From assembly GCF_004519305.1 (NCBI RefSeq), contig NZ_SOZA01000021.1:21325-85324 (forward strand): a stretch of 64,000 bases of DNA, written 5' to 3'. The DNA comes from Pseudomonas sp. RIT623 (GTDB lineage Bacteria > Pseudomonadota > Gammaproteobacteria > Pseudomonadales > Pseudomonadaceae). Below the pieces are notes generated by a model. It worked only from the letters and a program-made list of their open reading frames with translations, was not told the DNA's origin and made no database searches. This document shows, piece by piece, positions 36,160 to 46,737 of the stretch. Each line of letters begins with the position of its first letter. Within the stretch, counting starts at the first letter, position 1. The translations under genes were made by a program, and so were the position numbers.

Positions 36160-38121
36160 ATGCGCCTGAAGTGGCTGACCAATTTCAACACCCTGTTGCT
36201 GGTGACCGTGTGTATCGCCCTGGGCGCGACCCTGTGGTGGTCGCAACGCGCCCTGGAACGCCCCTACCAGTTGATGGAGCGCTACCTGGGCTTGTCGCAA
36301 CAGTTCCAGAACGACACCGCGCGCAACGTCCAGGCATACCTGGCCAGCGGCGATGCCCTGCGCCATTCCGCGGCAGTGCAAGCCACCCAGCAGCTCCAGG
36401 GGGCATTGGCGGACTGGCCCGAGGACCTTTCGGCCAAGCTGCGCCCGAGCCTGGACAGCCTGCAGGCCTTCACCGGCAACGAACTGCTCGCCGCCGGCAA
36501 GCTGGCAGGCGACCCGCAAGCCCTGTTGCTGCAGGCCGAACGTGAATTGGGAGCGAACTTCGAACAGCTGTCGGCTTACGCCCGCGACAGCGGCAGCAGC
36601 GATGCCGCCCGCTACCAGGCGCCGCTGCTCGACGCCGCGGTGCACCTGGGTCGGCTGGCGCTGGCCCGTGACAAGCTGGTCAACAGCGGGCGCGCGGAAC
36701 TGGCCGACGAAGTCGAGCGCGAGCTGCAACCGATCCGCGCCCAGGCCCAGGTGATCGACGCCCTACCCTTGCTGGGCGTGACCCGCGCCGCCGAGTCCAA
36801 TGCCGACGACTTCGCCGCCATGATGGGCCTGCAATCCCAGGCCAGCGAGCAGCAGGAGGACGTCGCCGTCGGCCTCAAGCGCGAACTGCAGAGCCTGCTG
36901 GGCCGCTACCCCGCCGAACTGCAGCGCACCCGCGAGCAGATCGAGCGCCGCGCCGCCCTGGCCGCCAGCACCGGCGAGCGCCTGGAGGCCGTGCAACACG
37001 CCATCGCCGGCCTGGAGCCGCAGGTACGCGCCCAGCACGGCAAGATCGCCGCAGAGGTGCGCATCATGCAGGGCCTGATGATCGGCCTGATCCTGCTCAT
37101 CGCCCTGCTCATCGACACCCTGCAACGGCGCCTGGCCCGCACCCTGACCGGCCTGGCGCCGGCGCTGTCGCGCTGGGCCGAGGGCGACTTCGCCCATGCC
37201 ATCGACCTGGGCCGGACCAACCGCGAGCTGCATGACATCGAGGAATCGCTCAACCGCCTGCGCCAGTACCTGGTGGAGCTGGTCGGCACCCTGCGCCGCA
37301 ACGCCGAACAGGTGGCCGGCAGCAGCCGCGCCCTGGCGGGCATGAGCAGCGCCTTGCACGACGGCGCCGAACGCCAGGCCGGCGACACCGCGCAGATCCG
37401 CGACGCCCTGGGCGAGCTGGAGGCGACCATCCAGCAGGTGGCCGGCGACGCCAGCGCCGCCGCCGACGCCAGCCGCGATGCCGGCCAGGCCGTCGAACGG
37501 GGCCAGACGGTGATCGGCCAGAGCCTGTCCGGCCTGCGCGCCCTGGTCGACGAGGTGCAGGGCAATGCGCGCATGATCGAACAACTGGCCGAGGAATCGG
37601 CCACCATCGGCGGCGTGCTCACGGTGATCCGCGCGATCGCCGAGCAGACCAACCTGCTGGCGCTCAACGCCGCCATCGAGGCCGCCCGGGCTGGCGAAAT
37701 GGGCCGCGGCTTCGCCGTGGTCGCCGATGAAGTACGCTCGCTGGCCCAGCGCACCACCGGCGCCACCGGCGAGATCCAGGCCCTGATCGACCGCCTGCAA
37801 CAGGCCGCACGCGACTCGGTGGACGGCATGCGCACGCAGCTGGAGCATGCCGAGGCCACCGCCAGCCAGGCGCAGTCGGCCGATGGCGCGCTGGAGGCGA
37901 TCGTCAACGCCATCGGCACTATCGCCGGGACCGCGCTGCGCATCGCCGAGGTGACCGCCCAGCAAACCGGCGCGGTGAGCGAGATTCGCGATCACAGCGA
38001 GCGCATTCACGCGCTGGGCGAGGACAACCTGCAACGCATCGGCGAAGGACGCCAGCAGGGCGAGCAGTTGCTCAAGCTGGGGGGCGAGTTGAATACGGCA
38101 GTGCGGGCGTTCAGGCTATGA
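36160..38121 (+). CDS. Methyl-accepting chemotaxis protein (CtpL-like position)
   Basis: The 653-residue receptor has a membrane helix at about residues 8-28, a ~285-residue periplasmic, mostly helical ligand domain, a second helix near 306-324, a HAMP-like region and a signalling domain. The trimer hairpin is clear ([35 protein letters not shown]). I chose ATG 36160 behind AGGAAG over the longer frame from 36064. By gene order it matches P. aeruginosa ctpL, a phosphate-taxis receptor; the large helical sensor fits an HBM-type domain. The ligand here cannot be told. Confidence 0.87.
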   Translation: MRLKWLTNFNTLLLVTVCIALGATLWWSQRALERPYQLMERYLGLSQQFQNDTARNVQAYLASGDALRHSAAVQATQQLQGALADWPEDLSAKLRPSLDSLQAFTGNELLAAGKLAGDPQALLLQAERELGANFEQLSAYARDSGSSDAARYQAPLLDAAVHLGRLALARDKLVNSGRAELADEVERELQPIRAQAQVIDALPLLGVTRAAESNADDFAAMMGLQSQASEQQEDVAVGLKRELQSLLGRYPAELQRTREQIERRAALAASTGERLEAVQHAIAGLEPQVRAQHGKIAAEVRIMQGLMIGLILLIALLIDTLQRRLARTLTGLAPALSRWAEGDFAHAIDLGRTNRELHDIEESLNRLRQYLVELVGTLRRNAEQVAGSSRALAGMSSALHDGAERQAGDTAQIRDALGELEATIQQVAGDASAAADASRDAGQAVERGQTVIGQSLSGLRALVDEVQGNARMIEQLAEESATIGGVLTVIRAIAEQTNLLALNAAIEAARAGEMGRGFAVVADEVRSLAQRTTGATGEIQALIDRLQQAARDSVDGMRTQLEHAEATASQAQSADGALEAIVNAIGTIAGTALRIAEVTAQQTGAVSEIRDHSERIHALGEDNLQRIGEGRQQGEQLLKLGGELNTAVRAFRL

Positions 38122-38141
38122 CATCGGCATGGCCTGGATTG

Positions 38142-38242
38142 CGAGGGCTCTGCCCTCGATCGCGACACAAGGCCGCTCCTACAGGAAACCGCGCTCCCCT
38201 GTAGAAGCGGCCTTGTGTCGCGATGGGCCGCGCAGCGGCCCC
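38142..38242. repeat. Inverted pair of REP elements before dsbD
   Basis: The left copy (GAGGGCTCTGCCCTCGATCG ... CTCCTACA) and right copy (TGTAGAAGCGGCCTTGTGTC ... GCGGCCCC) face each other between the chemoreceptor gene and dsbD. The right copy has GTAGAAGC in place of GTAGGAGC. Confidence 0.85.
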
Positions 38243-38295
38243 AATTTCGGCCAACTCCGCTATCATGCCGCCAGGTTCCACCTCGCGAGTCCGTC

Positions 38296-40050
38296 ATGCG
38301 CCGCCTGTTTTTCCTGTTGTTCCTGCTGCTGGCCAGCCCCGTGTTCGCCACGGGCCTGCTCGACAACCGCCCCAGCGCCACCCTCGGCGCCGTCAGCAAC
38401 AGCGCCGAATTCCTGCCGGTGCACGAGGCCTTCAAGCTCAGCCTGGTCCAGGCCGACGCCCACACCGTCAAGCTGCGCTTCGTCGCCACCGACGGCTACT
38501 ACCTGTACCGCCACCGCTTGCAGTTCCGCACGGAACCGGCAGACATCAAGCTGGGCACGCCACACATCCCCGCGGGCGAAGCCAAGCACGACGAGTTCTT
38601 CGGCGATGTCGAGGTCTACCACGGCGTGCTCGACATCGAGCTGCCGCGCAACGACCCGCGCGCCTTCACCTTGCTGGTGGGCTACCAGGGCTGCGCCGAC
38701 AAGGGCCTGTGCTACCCGCCGCAAACCGAGCGGCTGGGCATCGGCGGCGACGGCCCGGCGCAGCCGGGCGGCGCCGAGCAGGGCTGGAGCTGGAAATCCC
38801 TGGCGCTGTTCTTCCTCGCCGGGGTCGGCCTGACCTTCACCCCCTGCGTGCTGCCCATGCTGCCGATCCTCTCGGGCGTGGTCCTGCGCGGCCAGGTCGG
38901 CGGCCTGCGCGGCTTGTCGCTGTCGCTGGCATACGTGCTGCCGATGGCCGCCAGCTTCGCCGTGCTCGGCGCGCTGATGGGGCTGTTCGGCGCCGGCCTG
39001 AACCTGCAGGCACGGCTGCAGTCGGCCTGGGTGCTGGTGCCGTTCGCGGCGTTCTTCGTGCTGTTCGCCCTGGCCATGTTCGGCCTGTTCGAGATCAAGC
39101 TGCCCCAGGCCCTGAGCACCCGCCTGGACAAGGTCGCCAACCGCACCCAAGGCGGTTCGCTGCTGGGCGCGGCGATCCTCGGCGTATTGTCCAGCCTGTT
39201 GGTGTCGCCTTGCGTGTCGGCACCGCTGGCCGGCGCGCTGCTGTACATCAGCGCCAGCGGCGATGCCCTCGGCGGCGCGCTCAAGCTGTTCGCTCTGGGC
39301 CTGGGCATGGGCGCCCCGCTGCTGCTGGTGGCGACCGGTGGCGCGGCCTGGCTGCCCAGGAGCGGCCCGTGGATGAATACCGTCAAGAACGCCATCGGCG
39401 TGCTGCTGCTGGGCCTGGCCATCGGCCTGCTCAGCCGGGTGCTGCCAGGGCCGGTCACGCTGCTGCTGATCGGCCTGCTGGCCGCCGGCGTGGCGCTGTT
39501 CCTCGGCGCCCTGGAATTCGTGGTCAAGCCTGCGCGCGAGCGCTTGGCGCAACTGCTCGGCCTGGCGCTGCTGGTCTATGCCCTGGCCTGTTGGTACGGT
39601 GCCCTGAGCGGCCAGGGCGATCCCCTGCGGCCGTTACCGCCACCCGTGGCCGGCACCGCTGCCGTGGCCAAGGCCGATGCCTGGCAGACCCTCACCAGCC
39701 CGGCCGAGCTCGACGCCGCCCTGGCCGAGGCCAAGGCCGCCGGCCAGCCGGTGCTGCTGGACTGGTACGCCGACTGGTGCATCAGCTGCAAGGTGATCGA
39801 ACACGACGTGCTCACGGCGCCACCGGTGCAAGCGCAACTGGGCGCGTTCCGCCTGTTGCGCCTGGACATCACCGCGAGCGACGCCGCGCAGCGCGCGCTG
39901 CTCGATCGCTACCAGCTGTTCGGCCCGCCGGCGCTGATGTTCTTTGCGGCGAACGGCAGCGAAATGACTGGCGATCGGGTGATCGGCGAGATAAACGCCG
40001 GCGATTTTGCCCAGGTACTGGCCCGCGTGCGCGGCCAACTCGGTCTATAA
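38296..40050 (+). CDS. dsbD: Thiol:disulfide interchange protein DsbD
   Basis: This inner-membrane reductase carries electrons from cytoplasmic thioredoxin to periplasmic DsbC/DsbG and cytochrome maturation proteins. The 584-residue product has a signal peptide ending at VFATG, the periplasmic alpha domain with Cys in GCADKGLCYPP, eight membrane helices with Cys in FTPCVLPMLP and SPCVSAPLAG, and a C-terminal thioredoxin-like domain with WCISC (C495/C498). All three Cys pairs are present. Start is ATG 38296; upstream in-frame codons run into the REP. Confidence 0.93.
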   Translation: MRRLFFLLFLLLASPVFATGLLDNRPSATLGAVSNSAEFLPVHEAFKLSLVQADAHTVKLRFVATDGYYLYRHRLQFRTEPADIKLGTPHIPAGEAKHDEFFGDVEVYHGVLDIELPRNDPRAFTLLVGYQGCADKGLCYPPQTERLGIGGDGPAQPGGAEQGWSWKSLALFFLAGVGLTFTPCVLPMLPILSGVVLRGQVGGLRGLSLSLAYVLPMAASFAVLGALMGLFGAGLNLQARLQSAWVLVPFAAFFVLFALAMFGLFEIKLPQALSTRLDKVANRTQGGSLLGAAILGVLSSLLVSPCVSAPLAGALLYISASGDALGGALKLFALGLGMGAPLLLVATGGAAWLPRSGPWMNTVKNAIGVLLLGLAIGLLSRVLPGPVTLLLIGLLAAGVALFLGALEFVVKPARERLAQLLGLALLVYALACWYGALSGQGDPLRPLPPPVAGTAAVAKADAWQTLTSPAELDAALAEAKAAGQPVLLDWYADWCISCKVIEHDVLTAPPVQAQLGAFRLLRLDITASDAAQRALLDRYQLFGPPALMFFAANGSEMTGDRVIGEINAGDFAQVLARVRGQLGL

Positions 40051-40228
40051 CTTCCCGCAGCCTGGGAAAAATCGGCAATCCGGTGACCAAAGTTAATCAT
40101 CCAGTCACATACTTTGCGCGAATCTCGGACATCGTGCTGGCTATTGCCGGGAACTGGACACCCAGCGCCCGTTCCGGCATAGTCGCCGCGCTATGTCGAA
40201 TTGCCCTACAAAAACCAAGGAACCGCAG

Positions 40229-40681
40229 ATGGCAACCCTACTGGTGCTGCACGGCCCCAACCTGAACCTGCTCGGCACCCGTGAACCGGGCCACTACGGC
40301 GCGGCCACCCTCGCCCAGATCAATCAGGACCTGGAGCAGCGCGCCCGCGCCGCCGGCCACCATCTGCAGTACCTGCAGAGCAATGCCGAATACGAATTGA
40401 TCGACCGGATCCACGCCGCGCGCAACGAAGGCGTGGACTTCATCCTGATCAATCCGGCCGCTTTCACGCATACCAGCGTCGCATTACGTGACGCGTTGCT
40501 CGCGGTGAGCATCCCATTCATCGAAGTGCACTTGTCCAACGTGCACAAGCGTGAACCGTTCCGCCACCACTCCTACTTTTCCGATGTCGCCGTAGGGGTG
40601 ATCTGCGGCCTGGGCGCCACCGGCTACCGGCTGGCCCTGGAGTCCGCGCTGGAACACCTGGCTGCCAACGCACAGCCCTGA
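40229..40681 (+). CDS. aroQ: Type II 3-dehydroquinate dehydratase
   Basis: This shikimate-pathway enzyme converts 3-dehydroquinate to 3-dehydroshikimate. The 150-residue length is typical. The signature [17 protein letters not shown], catalytic Tyr in [20 protein letters not shown] and the His in [15 protein letters not shown] are all present. Start is ATG 40229 behind AAGGA. It is followed 99 bp later by accB, and the aroQ-accB-accC order is conserved in gamma-proteobacteria. Confidence 0.96.
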   Translation: MATLLVLHGPNLNLLGTREPGHYGAATLAQINQDLEQRARAAGHHLQYLQSNAEYELIDRIHAARNEGVDFILINPAAFTHTSVALRDALLAVSIPFIEVHLSNVHKREPFRHHSYFSDVAVGVICGLGATGYRLALESALEHLAANAQP

Positions 40682-40780
40682 TGACACAAGGCCTTGGCCC
40701 CAATGGGCCGAGGTCCGGCAGAAACGTTTTCGACACGTTTTAAATTACGTCCCCGACCGAACCTTGGGAGTTGCTGATTA

Positions 40781-41245
40781 ATGGATATCCGTAAAGTCAA
40801 AAAGCTGATCGAACTGCTGGAAGAGTCCGGCATCGACGAACTGGAGATCAAGGAAGGCGAAGAGTCCGTTCGCATCAGCCGTCACAGCAAGACCCCGGCC
40901 GGCGCCCAGTACTTCGCCGCCCCAGCACCGATGGCCGCTCCGGTTGCCGCTGCCGCCCCGGTCGCCGCCGCTGCCGCGCCAGCCGCTGAAGCTGCCGCCC
41001 CAGCGCTGAAAGGCACCGTGATCCGCTCGCCGATGGTCGGTACCTTCTACCGCAAGCCATCGCCGACCTCGCCGAACTTCGCTGAAGTGGGCCAGGCCGT
41101 GAAGAAAGGCGACACCCTGTGCATCGTCGAAGCCATGAAGATGATGAACCACATCGAAGCCGACATCGGCGGTGTGATCGACGCCATCCTGGTGGAAGAC
41201 GGCCAGCCGGTTGAGTTCGACCAGCCGCTGTTCACCATCGTTTGA
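40781..41245 (+). CDS. accB: Biotin carboxyl carrier protein of acetyl-CoA carboxylase
   Basis: AccB carries the biotin that is carboxylated by AccC and delivers CO2 to acetyl-CoA at AccA/D, the first step of fatty-acid synthesis. The 154-residue product has an N-terminal helical part, an Ala/Pro hinge (about 50-72), and the biotinyl domain with EAMKMM (biotin on K120). The [13 protein letters not shown] segment is the typical AccB thumb. It is closely followed by accC in one operon. Confidence 0.97.
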   Translation: MDIRKVKKLIELLEESGIDELEIKEGEESVRISRHSKTPAGAQYFAAPAPMAAPVAAAAPVAAAAAPAAEAAAPALKGTVIRSPMVGTFYRKPSPTSPNFAEVGQAVKKGDTLCIVEAMKMMNHIEADIGGVIDAILVEDGQPVEFDQPLFTIV

Positions 41246-41262
41246 TTCGCGGAGAGCCAACG

Positions 41263-42618
41263 ATGTCTGGGAAGCTCGAAAAAGTTCTGATCGCCAACCG
41301 CGGGGAAATTGCCCTGCGGATCCTGCGTGCCTGCAAAGAGCTGGGCATCAAGACCGTCGCCGTGCACTCCACGGCCGACCGTGAACTGATGCACCTGGGC
41401 CTGGCAGACGAGTCGGTCTGCATCGGCCCTGCATCGTCCAAGGATTCCTACCTGCACATTCCAGCGATCATCGCCGCTGCCGAAGTGACTGGCGCCACCG
41501 CCATCCACCCAGGCTACGGGTTCCTCGCGGAAAACGCCGACTTCGCCGAGCAGGTGGAAAAGTCCGGCTTCGCCTTCATCGGCCCGAAAGCCGACACCAT
41601 TCGCCTGATGGGCGACAAGGTCTCGGCCAAGGACGCGATGATCAAGTCGGGCGTACCGACCGTACCGGGCTCCGACGGCCCGCTGCCGGAAGACGAAGAA
41701 ACCGCGCTGGCCATTGCCCGTGAGGTTGGCTACCCGGTGATCATCAAGGCCGCCGGTGGCGGTGGTGGTCGCGGCATGCGTGTGGTGCACAAGGAAGAGG
41801 ACCTGATCGCCTCGGCCAAGCTGACCCGCACCGAAGCCGGTGCCGCCTTCGGCAACCCGATGGTCTACCTGGAGAAGTTCCTGACCAACCCACGTCACGT
41901 GGAAGTCCAGGTGCTGTCCGACGGCCAGGGCAACGCCATCCACCTGGGCGACCGTGACTGCTCGCTGCAGCGCCGCCACCAGAAGGTACTGGAAGAAGCC
42001 CCGGCTCCGGGCATCGACGAGAAGGCCCGTCAGGAAGTCTTCAAGCGTTGCGTCGACGCGTGCATCGAAATCGGCTACCGCGGTGCAGGCACCTTCGAGT
42101 TCCTGTACGAGAACGGCCGCTTCTACTTCATCGAGATGAACACCCGCGTCCAGGTCGAGCACCCGGTCTCGGAAATGGTCACCGGCATCGACATCGTCAA
42201 GGAGATGCTCAGCATCGCCGCTGGCAACAAGCTGTCGTTCCGCCAGGAAGACGTGGTCATCCGTGGCCACTCGCTGGAGTGCCGGATCAACGCCGAAGAC
42301 CCGAAGAAGTTCATCCCGAGCCCAGGCAAGGTCAAGCACTTCCACGCCCCGGGCGGCAACGGCGTGCGCGTCGATTCGCACCTGTACAGCGGCTACTCGG
42401 TTCCGCCGAACTACGATTCGTTGATCGGCAAGCTGATCACCTACGGCAAGGACCGCGACGAAGCCATGGCGCGCATGCGCAATGCCCTGGACGAGATCGT
42501 CGTCGACGGCATCAAGACCAACATCCCGCTGCACCGCGACCTGGTGCGTGATGAAGGTTTCTGCAAAGGCGGCGTCAACATCCACTACCTCGAGCACAAA
42601 CTGGCCAACCAGGAGTGA
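41263..42618 (+). CDS. accC: Biotin carboxylase subunit of acetyl-CoA carboxylase
   Basis: AccC uses ATP and bicarbonate to carboxylate biotin on AccB. The 451-residue length is right. The N-terminal [17 protein letters not shown], the ATP-grasp Gly-rich loop [12 protein letters not shown], and the active-site [14 protein letters not shown] are all visible. ATG 41263 has GGAG eight bases upstream; the TTG at 41242 overlaps the accB stop and is not used. Codon choice looks biased to preferred codons, as expected for a highly expressed gene. Confidence 0.97.
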   Translation: MSGKLEKVLIANRGEIALRILRACKELGIKTVAVHSTADRELMHLGLADESVCIGPASSKDSYLHIPAIIAAAEVTGATAIHPGYGFLAENADFAEQVEKSGFAFIGPKADTIRLMGDKVSAKDAMIKSGVPTVPGSDGPLPEDEETALAIAREVGYPVIIKAAGGGGGRGMRVVHKEEDLIASAKLTRTEAGAAFGNPMVYLEKFLTNPRHVEVQVLSDGQGNAIHLGDRDCSLQRRHQKVLEEAPAPGIDEKARQEVFKRCVDACIEIGYRGAGTFEFLYENGRFYFIEMNTRVQVEHPVSEMVTGIDIVKEMLSIAAGNKLSFRQEDVVIRGHSLECRINAEDPKKFIPSPGKVKHFHAPGGNGVRVDSHLYSGYSVPPNYDSLIGKLITYGKDRDEAMARMRNALDEIVVDGIKTNIPLHRDLVRDEGFCKGGVNIHYLEHKLANQE

Positions 42619-42637
42619 TCGCGTTAGCGTGATGCAG

Positions 42638-42667
42638 AAAAACCCCGGCCCAGCGCCGGGGTTTTTT
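42638..42667 (+). terminator. Rho-independent terminator after accC
   Basis: CCCCGGC, a five-base CCAGC loop and GCCGGGG form a perfect stem followed by TTTTTT; a flanking A-run can extend the stem and might allow two-way use. It lies 20 bp after the accC stop. Confidence 0.92.
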
Positions 42668-42693
42668 ATTGCCCCCAGGCTTGCAAGGCCCCG

Positions 42694-42784
42694 TGTAGGA
42701 GCGGCCTTGCGCCGCGAATCCATGCCCCACATTGAAACCTTGGGACTGCTCCGCAGTCCTTTCGCGGCACAAGGCCGCTCCTAC
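42694..42784. repeat. Inverted pair of REP elements between accC terminator and prmA
   Basis: TGTAGGAGCGGCCTTGCGCC at the left faces GGCACAAGGCCGCTCCTACA at the right, 27 bp after the accC terminator. Confidence 0.87.
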
Positions 42785-42896
42785 ACAAGACCCTGCCACC
42801 TTCTGGCTTCTCTACAAACCCCCCACACTCGCGTAAACTGGCGGCCTTTTCGCGCAGCCTCGGGCTGCCCCTGTCGATTTACCAAAGGTGCCCGCC

Positions 42897-43775
42897 ATGC
42901 CCTGGCTGCAAGTACGCCTGGCCATCAGCCCGGAACAAGCCGAAACCTACGAAGACGCCCTGCTGGAAGTTGGGGCCGTCTCGGTGACCTTCATGGATGC
43001 CGAAGACCAGCCGATCTTCGAACCGGACCTCAACACCACCCCCCTGTGGTCGCACACTCACCTGCTGGCCCTGTTCGAGGCCGACGCCGAACCTGAGCAG
43101 GTATTCGCCCACCTGCGCCTGCTGACAGGAACCGAGCTGCCCGAACATGAAGCCGAGGTGATCGAGGACCAGGACTGGGAACGCAGCTGGATGGACAACT
43201 TCCAGCCCATGCGTTTCGGCCAGCGCCTGTGGATCGTGCCAAGCTGGCACGAAGCCCCGGAAAAAGATGCGGTCAACCTGCTGCTCGACCCGGGCCTGGC
43301 CTTCGGCACTGGCACCCACCCGACCACCGCGCTGTGCCTGGAGTGGCTCGACGGCCAACAGCTGCAAGGCACCCAGGTACTGGACTTCGGCTGCGGCTCG
43401 GGCATCCTGGCCATCGCCGCGCTGCTGCTCGGCGCCCGCCAGGCGGTCGGCACCGACATCGACGTGCAGGCCATCGAGGCCTCCCGTGACAATGCCCAGC
43501 GCAATGGTATCGCCGACGACAAGTTCGACCTGTACCTGCCCGAACAGATGCCGGCCATGCAGGCCGACGTGCTGGTCGCCAACATCCTCGCCGGCCCGCT
43601 GGTGGCATTGGCGCCGCAACTGTCCAGCCTGGTCCGCCCCGGTGGCCTGCTGGCGTTGTCGGGCATCCTCGCCGAGCAGGGCGAGGAAGTGGCAGCCGCC
43701 TACGCCGCCGACTTCGACCTGGACCCTATCGTCGTGCGCGACGGCTGGGTACGCATCAGTGGTCGCCGCCGCTAA
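42897..43775 (+). CDS. prmA: Ribosomal protein L11 methyltransferase
   Basis: PrmA methylates ribosomal protein L11 using SAM. The 292-residue product has the N-terminal L11-recognition domain and the class I methyltransferase fold with motif [26 protein letters not shown] before it, and the motif IV sequence [12 protein letters not shown] 42897 is used; the GTG at 42888 is part of the AAAGGTG ribosome site. Confidence 0.96.
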   Translation: MPWLQVRLAISPEQAETYEDALLEVGAVSVTFMDAEDQPIFEPDLNTTPLWSHTHLLALFEADAEPEQVFAHLRLLTGTELPEHEAEVIEDQDWERSWMDNFQPMRFGQRLWIVPSWHEAPEKDAVNLLLDPGLAFGTGTHPTTALCLEWLDGQQLQGTQVLDFGCGSGILAIAALLLGARQAVGTDIDVQAIEASRDNAQRNGIADDKFDLYLPEQMPAMQADVLVANILAGPLVALAPQLSSLVRPGGLLALSGILAEQGEEVAAAYAADFDLDPIVVRDGWVRISGRRR

Positions 43776-43817
43776 GCGCGCCTAGACTCAACACCTGCCC
43801 AGCCTCCGGATCGCCGC

Positions 43818-45125
43818 ATGACCGACAGTTTCGTCACCCAGTGCCCGCATTGCCAGACCAGCTTTCGCGTCACTCATCACCAGTTGAGCGTGGCGCGCGG
43901 CGTGGTGCGCTGCGGCAACTGCCTGCAGGTGTTCAACGCGGCCAAGCAACTGCTGGAGCAGAACCGCGCCGGCGGGCAGCCTGTAGAGCCGCCAGCGCCA
44001 GCAACCGTGCAGCCGCCCAGCGAGCCGCCGGCGCCGGTGGCCAGCGAGCGGGCGCCGATGAGCGAAGAGGACTGGGCCGTCACCGCCGAGCAGCTGGACG
44101 CACTGGACCTCGACCAGGAACTGGCGCGCCTCGAACGCCGCAGCCCCGGCGACCGCCGCCAGGCGCCTGCACAAGGCGTGCTGCAGGCCCGCCGTGACGA
44201 CCAGGGCGCGGACGAAGCCGACGCCAAACCATTCGGCACCGCAACCGACGAGCGTCCCGAGCCCGCAGCGGAACCCGAGGAGGCGCCGGTACTGCTCGAA
44301 CAAGAGGCGCTGGACCTGGAACCCGTCGTCGACGCGCGCACGGAGCCGACCCTCGGCGCCACCGACCTGGACCTGGACGACGAACCGTCCGTGCGCCATC
44401 CGTCGGCCGACAGCGATTTAAACAACCCGCCCCTCTCCAACCACGACGACCCCGTGCCAGAACGGGGCTTGTCGGCCCTGGACGACGATGTACGCGGCGA
44501 ACGTCTATCCGCCCGCGACGAGGACGAAGCCGAGGTGCGCCTGGCGCCGAGCCCGGTAGCAAAGGCCGAGCGCCCGCGCAAGGAGCCGCTGATCGACGTG
44601 GTCGACGACCCGTTGCAATTGGGCTGGGAAAAGCCCGCGCCCAACTGGGGCAAGCGCCTGCTGTGGGGCGTGCTGACCCTGCTCGCCGCCGGCCTGCTGG
44701 CGTTCCAGTACGTCTGGTACCACTTCGACGAGATGGCCCGCCAGGACCAGTACCGCCCGTGGTTCCAGCAACTGTGCCCGATGTTCGGCTGCCAGGTGCC
44801 GACCCGCGTCGACATTTCGCGGATCAAGAGCAGCAACCTGGTGGTGCGCAGCCACCCCGACTTCAAGGGCGCGCTGATCGTCGATGCGATCATCTACAAC
44901 CGCGCTCCGTTCGCCCAGCCTTTCCCGCTGCTGGAACTGCGCTTCGCCGACCTCAGCGGCCAGCTGATCGCCAGCCGCCGCTTCAAGCCCAGCGAATACC
45001 TGTCGGGCGAACTGGCCGGCCGCGGCGAGATGCCCAGCCAAACCCCGATCCACATCGCCCTGGATATCCTCGACCCCGGGCCGAAGGCGGTGAACTACAG
45101 CCTGAGCTTCCGCTCGCCGGAGTAA
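43818..45125 (+). CDS. Zinc-ribbon and DUF3426 domain protein
   Basis: The 435-residue protein begins with an MJ0042-type zinc ribbon (CPHCQTSF ... CGNCLQVF), then a long acidic, low-complexity linker (about 60-265). One membrane helix (LLWGVLTLLAAGLLAFQYVW) and a DUF3426 domain follow. The topology suggests a cytoplasmic metal-binding head and a periplasmic tail. Function is unknown; the gene always lies between prmA and dusB in Pseudomonas. A large inverted repeat follows it. Confidence 0.85.
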   Translation: MTDSFVTQCPHCQTSFRVTHHQLSVARGVVRCGNCLQVFNAAKQLLEQNRAGGQPVEPPAPATVQPPSEPPAPVASERAPMSEEDWAVTAEQLDALDLDQELARLERRSPGDRRQAPAQGVLQARRDDQGADEADAKPFGTATDERPEPAAEPEEAPVLLEQEALDLEPVVDARTEPTLGATDLDLDDEPSVRHPSADSDLNNPPLSNHDDPVPERGLSALDDDVRGERLSARDEDEAEVRLAPSPVAKAERPRKEPLIDVVDDPLQLGWEKPAPNWGKRLLWGVLTLLAAGLLAFQYVWYHFDEMARQDQYRPWFQQLCPMFGCQVPTRVDISRIKSSNLVVRSHPDFKGALIVDAIIYNRAPFAQPFPLLELRFADLSGQLIASRRFKPSEYLSGELAGRGEMPSQTPIHIALDILDPGPKAVNYSLSFRSPE

Positions 45126-45129
45126 GCGA

Positions 45130-45200
45130 CAAGCGGCAAGCTTCAAGCCGCAAGTAAAAGCCTGCCTGCAGGCCTCTTGCAGCTTGAAGCTTGCCGCTTG
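45130..45200. repeat. 25-bp inverted repeat with one mismatch
   Basis: The arms at 45130-45154 and 45176-45200 are built on GCTTGAAGCTTGCCGC and differ from exact complementarity at one base. The 21-bp centre contains CCTGCAGG. It starts four bases after the DUF3426 gene and ends 130 bp before dusB. It may end or stabilise the upstream transcript, although no T-run follows. Confidence 0.75.
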
Positions 45201-45330
45201 GCACTGGGCGTCATAACGCCGCAACTGTTCAGATTTTATCCAGATTCATCTTTATCCGGTCATCGAGAGCGGGTATCATGCCAACCCTTTTTCGAACTCC
45301 AATGATTCGGCCCCACAACAGGGAACACCT

Positions 45331-46344
45331 ATGTCGGCGGTACGCATCGGCCCTTACACACTGCAGAACAACCTGATCCTGGCCCCCATGGCCGGTGTCA
45401 CGGACCAGCCTTTCCGTACCCTGTGCAAACGCCTCGGGGCGGGCATGGTGGTGTCGGAGATGGTTTCCAGCGACATGCGCCTGTGGAACAGCCGCAAGTC
45501 GAGCCTGCGGCGCATCCATGAAGACGATCCCGAGCCGCGCTCGGTACAGATCGCCGGCGGCGACGCGCAGATGATGGCCGAGGCCGCGCGCGCCAACGTC
45601 GCCGCGGGCGCGCAGATCATCGACATCAACATGGGCTGCCCGGCGAAAAAAGTCTGCAACAAGGCCGCCGGCTCTGCTTTATTGAGAGATGAAGCCTTGG
45701 TCAGCGAGATCCTCCATGCCGTCGTCGGCGCCGTGGACGTGCCGGTGACCCTGAAGATTCGCACCGGCTGGGACCGGGCGAACAAGAACGGCCTGGATGT
45801 GGCGAGGATCGCCGAGCAGGCCGGCATCCAGGCGCTGGCGGTGCATGGCCGCACACGCGCCGACCTGTACACCGGTGACGCCGAGTACGACACCATCGCG
45901 GCGATCAAGCAGGCGGTGTCGATCCCGGTGTTCGCCAACGGCGACATCACCTCGCCGGAAAAGGCCCGGGCGGTGCTGCATGCCACCGGTGCCGACGGCC
46001 TGCTGATCGGCCGTGCCGCCCAAGGGCGGCCGTGGATCTTCCGCGAGATCGAGCATTACCTGCGCACGGGCGAGCACCTGCCTGCCCCGGCGCTGGACGA
46101 AGTGGAACGCATTCTGCTGGAACACCTGGCCGCGCTGCATGCCTTTTATGGCGATGTGATGGGCGTGCGTATCGCCCGCAAGCACGTTGGCTGGTACCTG
46201 GCGACCCGACCCGGCGGCAAGGAGTTCCGCAGCCGGTTCAACGCTTTGCAAGATACACAAGCGCAGTGCGCCAACGTTCAGGCGTTTTTCGCCGAACGTC
46301 GACAGAGCCTTGGGACAGAGGACGAACAAGGGGTGGCCGCATGA
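45331..46344 (+). CDS. dusB: tRNA-dihydrouridine synthase B
   Basis: DusB is an FMN enzyme that reduces specific uridines to dihydrouridine in tRNA. The 337-residue product shows the barrel start [16 protein letters not shown], the active-site Cys in [17 protein letters not shown], and FMN-phosphate residues in [12 protein letters not shown] and [16 protein letters not shown] 45331 follows AGGGAA. It forms the classical dusB-fis operon with a 4-bp overlap. Confidence 0.95.
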   Translation: MSAVRIGPYTLQNNLILAPMAGVTDQPFRTLCKRLGAGMVVSEMVSSDMRLWNSRKSSLRRIHEDDPEPRSVQIAGGDAQMMAEAARANVAAGAQIIDINMGCPAKKVCNKAAGSALLRDEALVSEILHAVVGAVDVPVTLKIRTGWDRANKNGLDVARIAEQAGIQALAVHGRTRADLYTGDAEYDTIAAIKQAVSIPVFANGDITSPEKARAVLHATGADGLLIGRAAQGRPWIFREIEHYLRTGEHLPAPALDEVERILLEHLAALHAFYGDVMGVRIARKHVGWYLATRPGGKEFRSRFNALQDTQAQCANVQAFFAERRQSLGTEDEQGVAA

Positions 46345-46661
46345 CGATGATGACCGAGACATTAGTGAGTGGAACAACGCCCGTGAGCGACAACGTCAAC
46401 CTCAAGCAGCACCTGAACACGCCGAGCGAGGAGGGCCAGACCCTGCGCGGCAGCGTCGAGAAGGCGTTGCACAACTACTTCGCCCACCTGGAAGGCGCTA
46501 CCGTCACGGACGTGTACAACCTGGTGCTCTCGGAGGTCGAGGCGCCGCTGCTCGAAAGCGTGATGAACTACGTCAAGGGCAACCAGACCAAGGCCAGCGA
46601 GATGCTCGGGCTCAACCGAGGCACGCTGCGCAAGAAGCTCAAGCAGTACGATCTGTTGTAA
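46341..46661 (+). CDS. fis: Nucleoid-associated regulator Fis
   Basis: Fis bends DNA and adjusts transcription of stable RNA and many other genes during fast growth. The 106-residue product carries the typical C-terminal helix-turn-helix [23 protein letters not shown] 46341 overlaps the dusB stop (ATGA), so it is translationally coupled. Codon use and the following terminator suggest strong expression. Confidence 0.96.
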   Translation: MTMMTETLVSGTTPVSDNVNLKQHLNTPSEEGQTLRGSVEKALHNYFAHLEGATVTDVYNLVLSEVEAPLLESVMNYVKGNQTKASEMLGLNRGTLRKKLKQYDLL

Positions 46662-46677
46662 GGCCAGAACCCCAACC

Positions 46678-46708
46678 AAAAAGGCGCTCGTCACGAGGCG
46701 CCTTTTTT
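46678..46708 (+). terminator. Rho-independent terminator after fis
   Basis: AAGGCGC pairs with GCGCCTT around an inner TCG/CGA stem, and the stem is followed by a T-run and preceded by an A-run. It starts 17 bp after the fis stop. Confidence 0.9.
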
Positions 46709-46737
46709 GCTGACTCCACCGCGTTATGGAATCTGAA

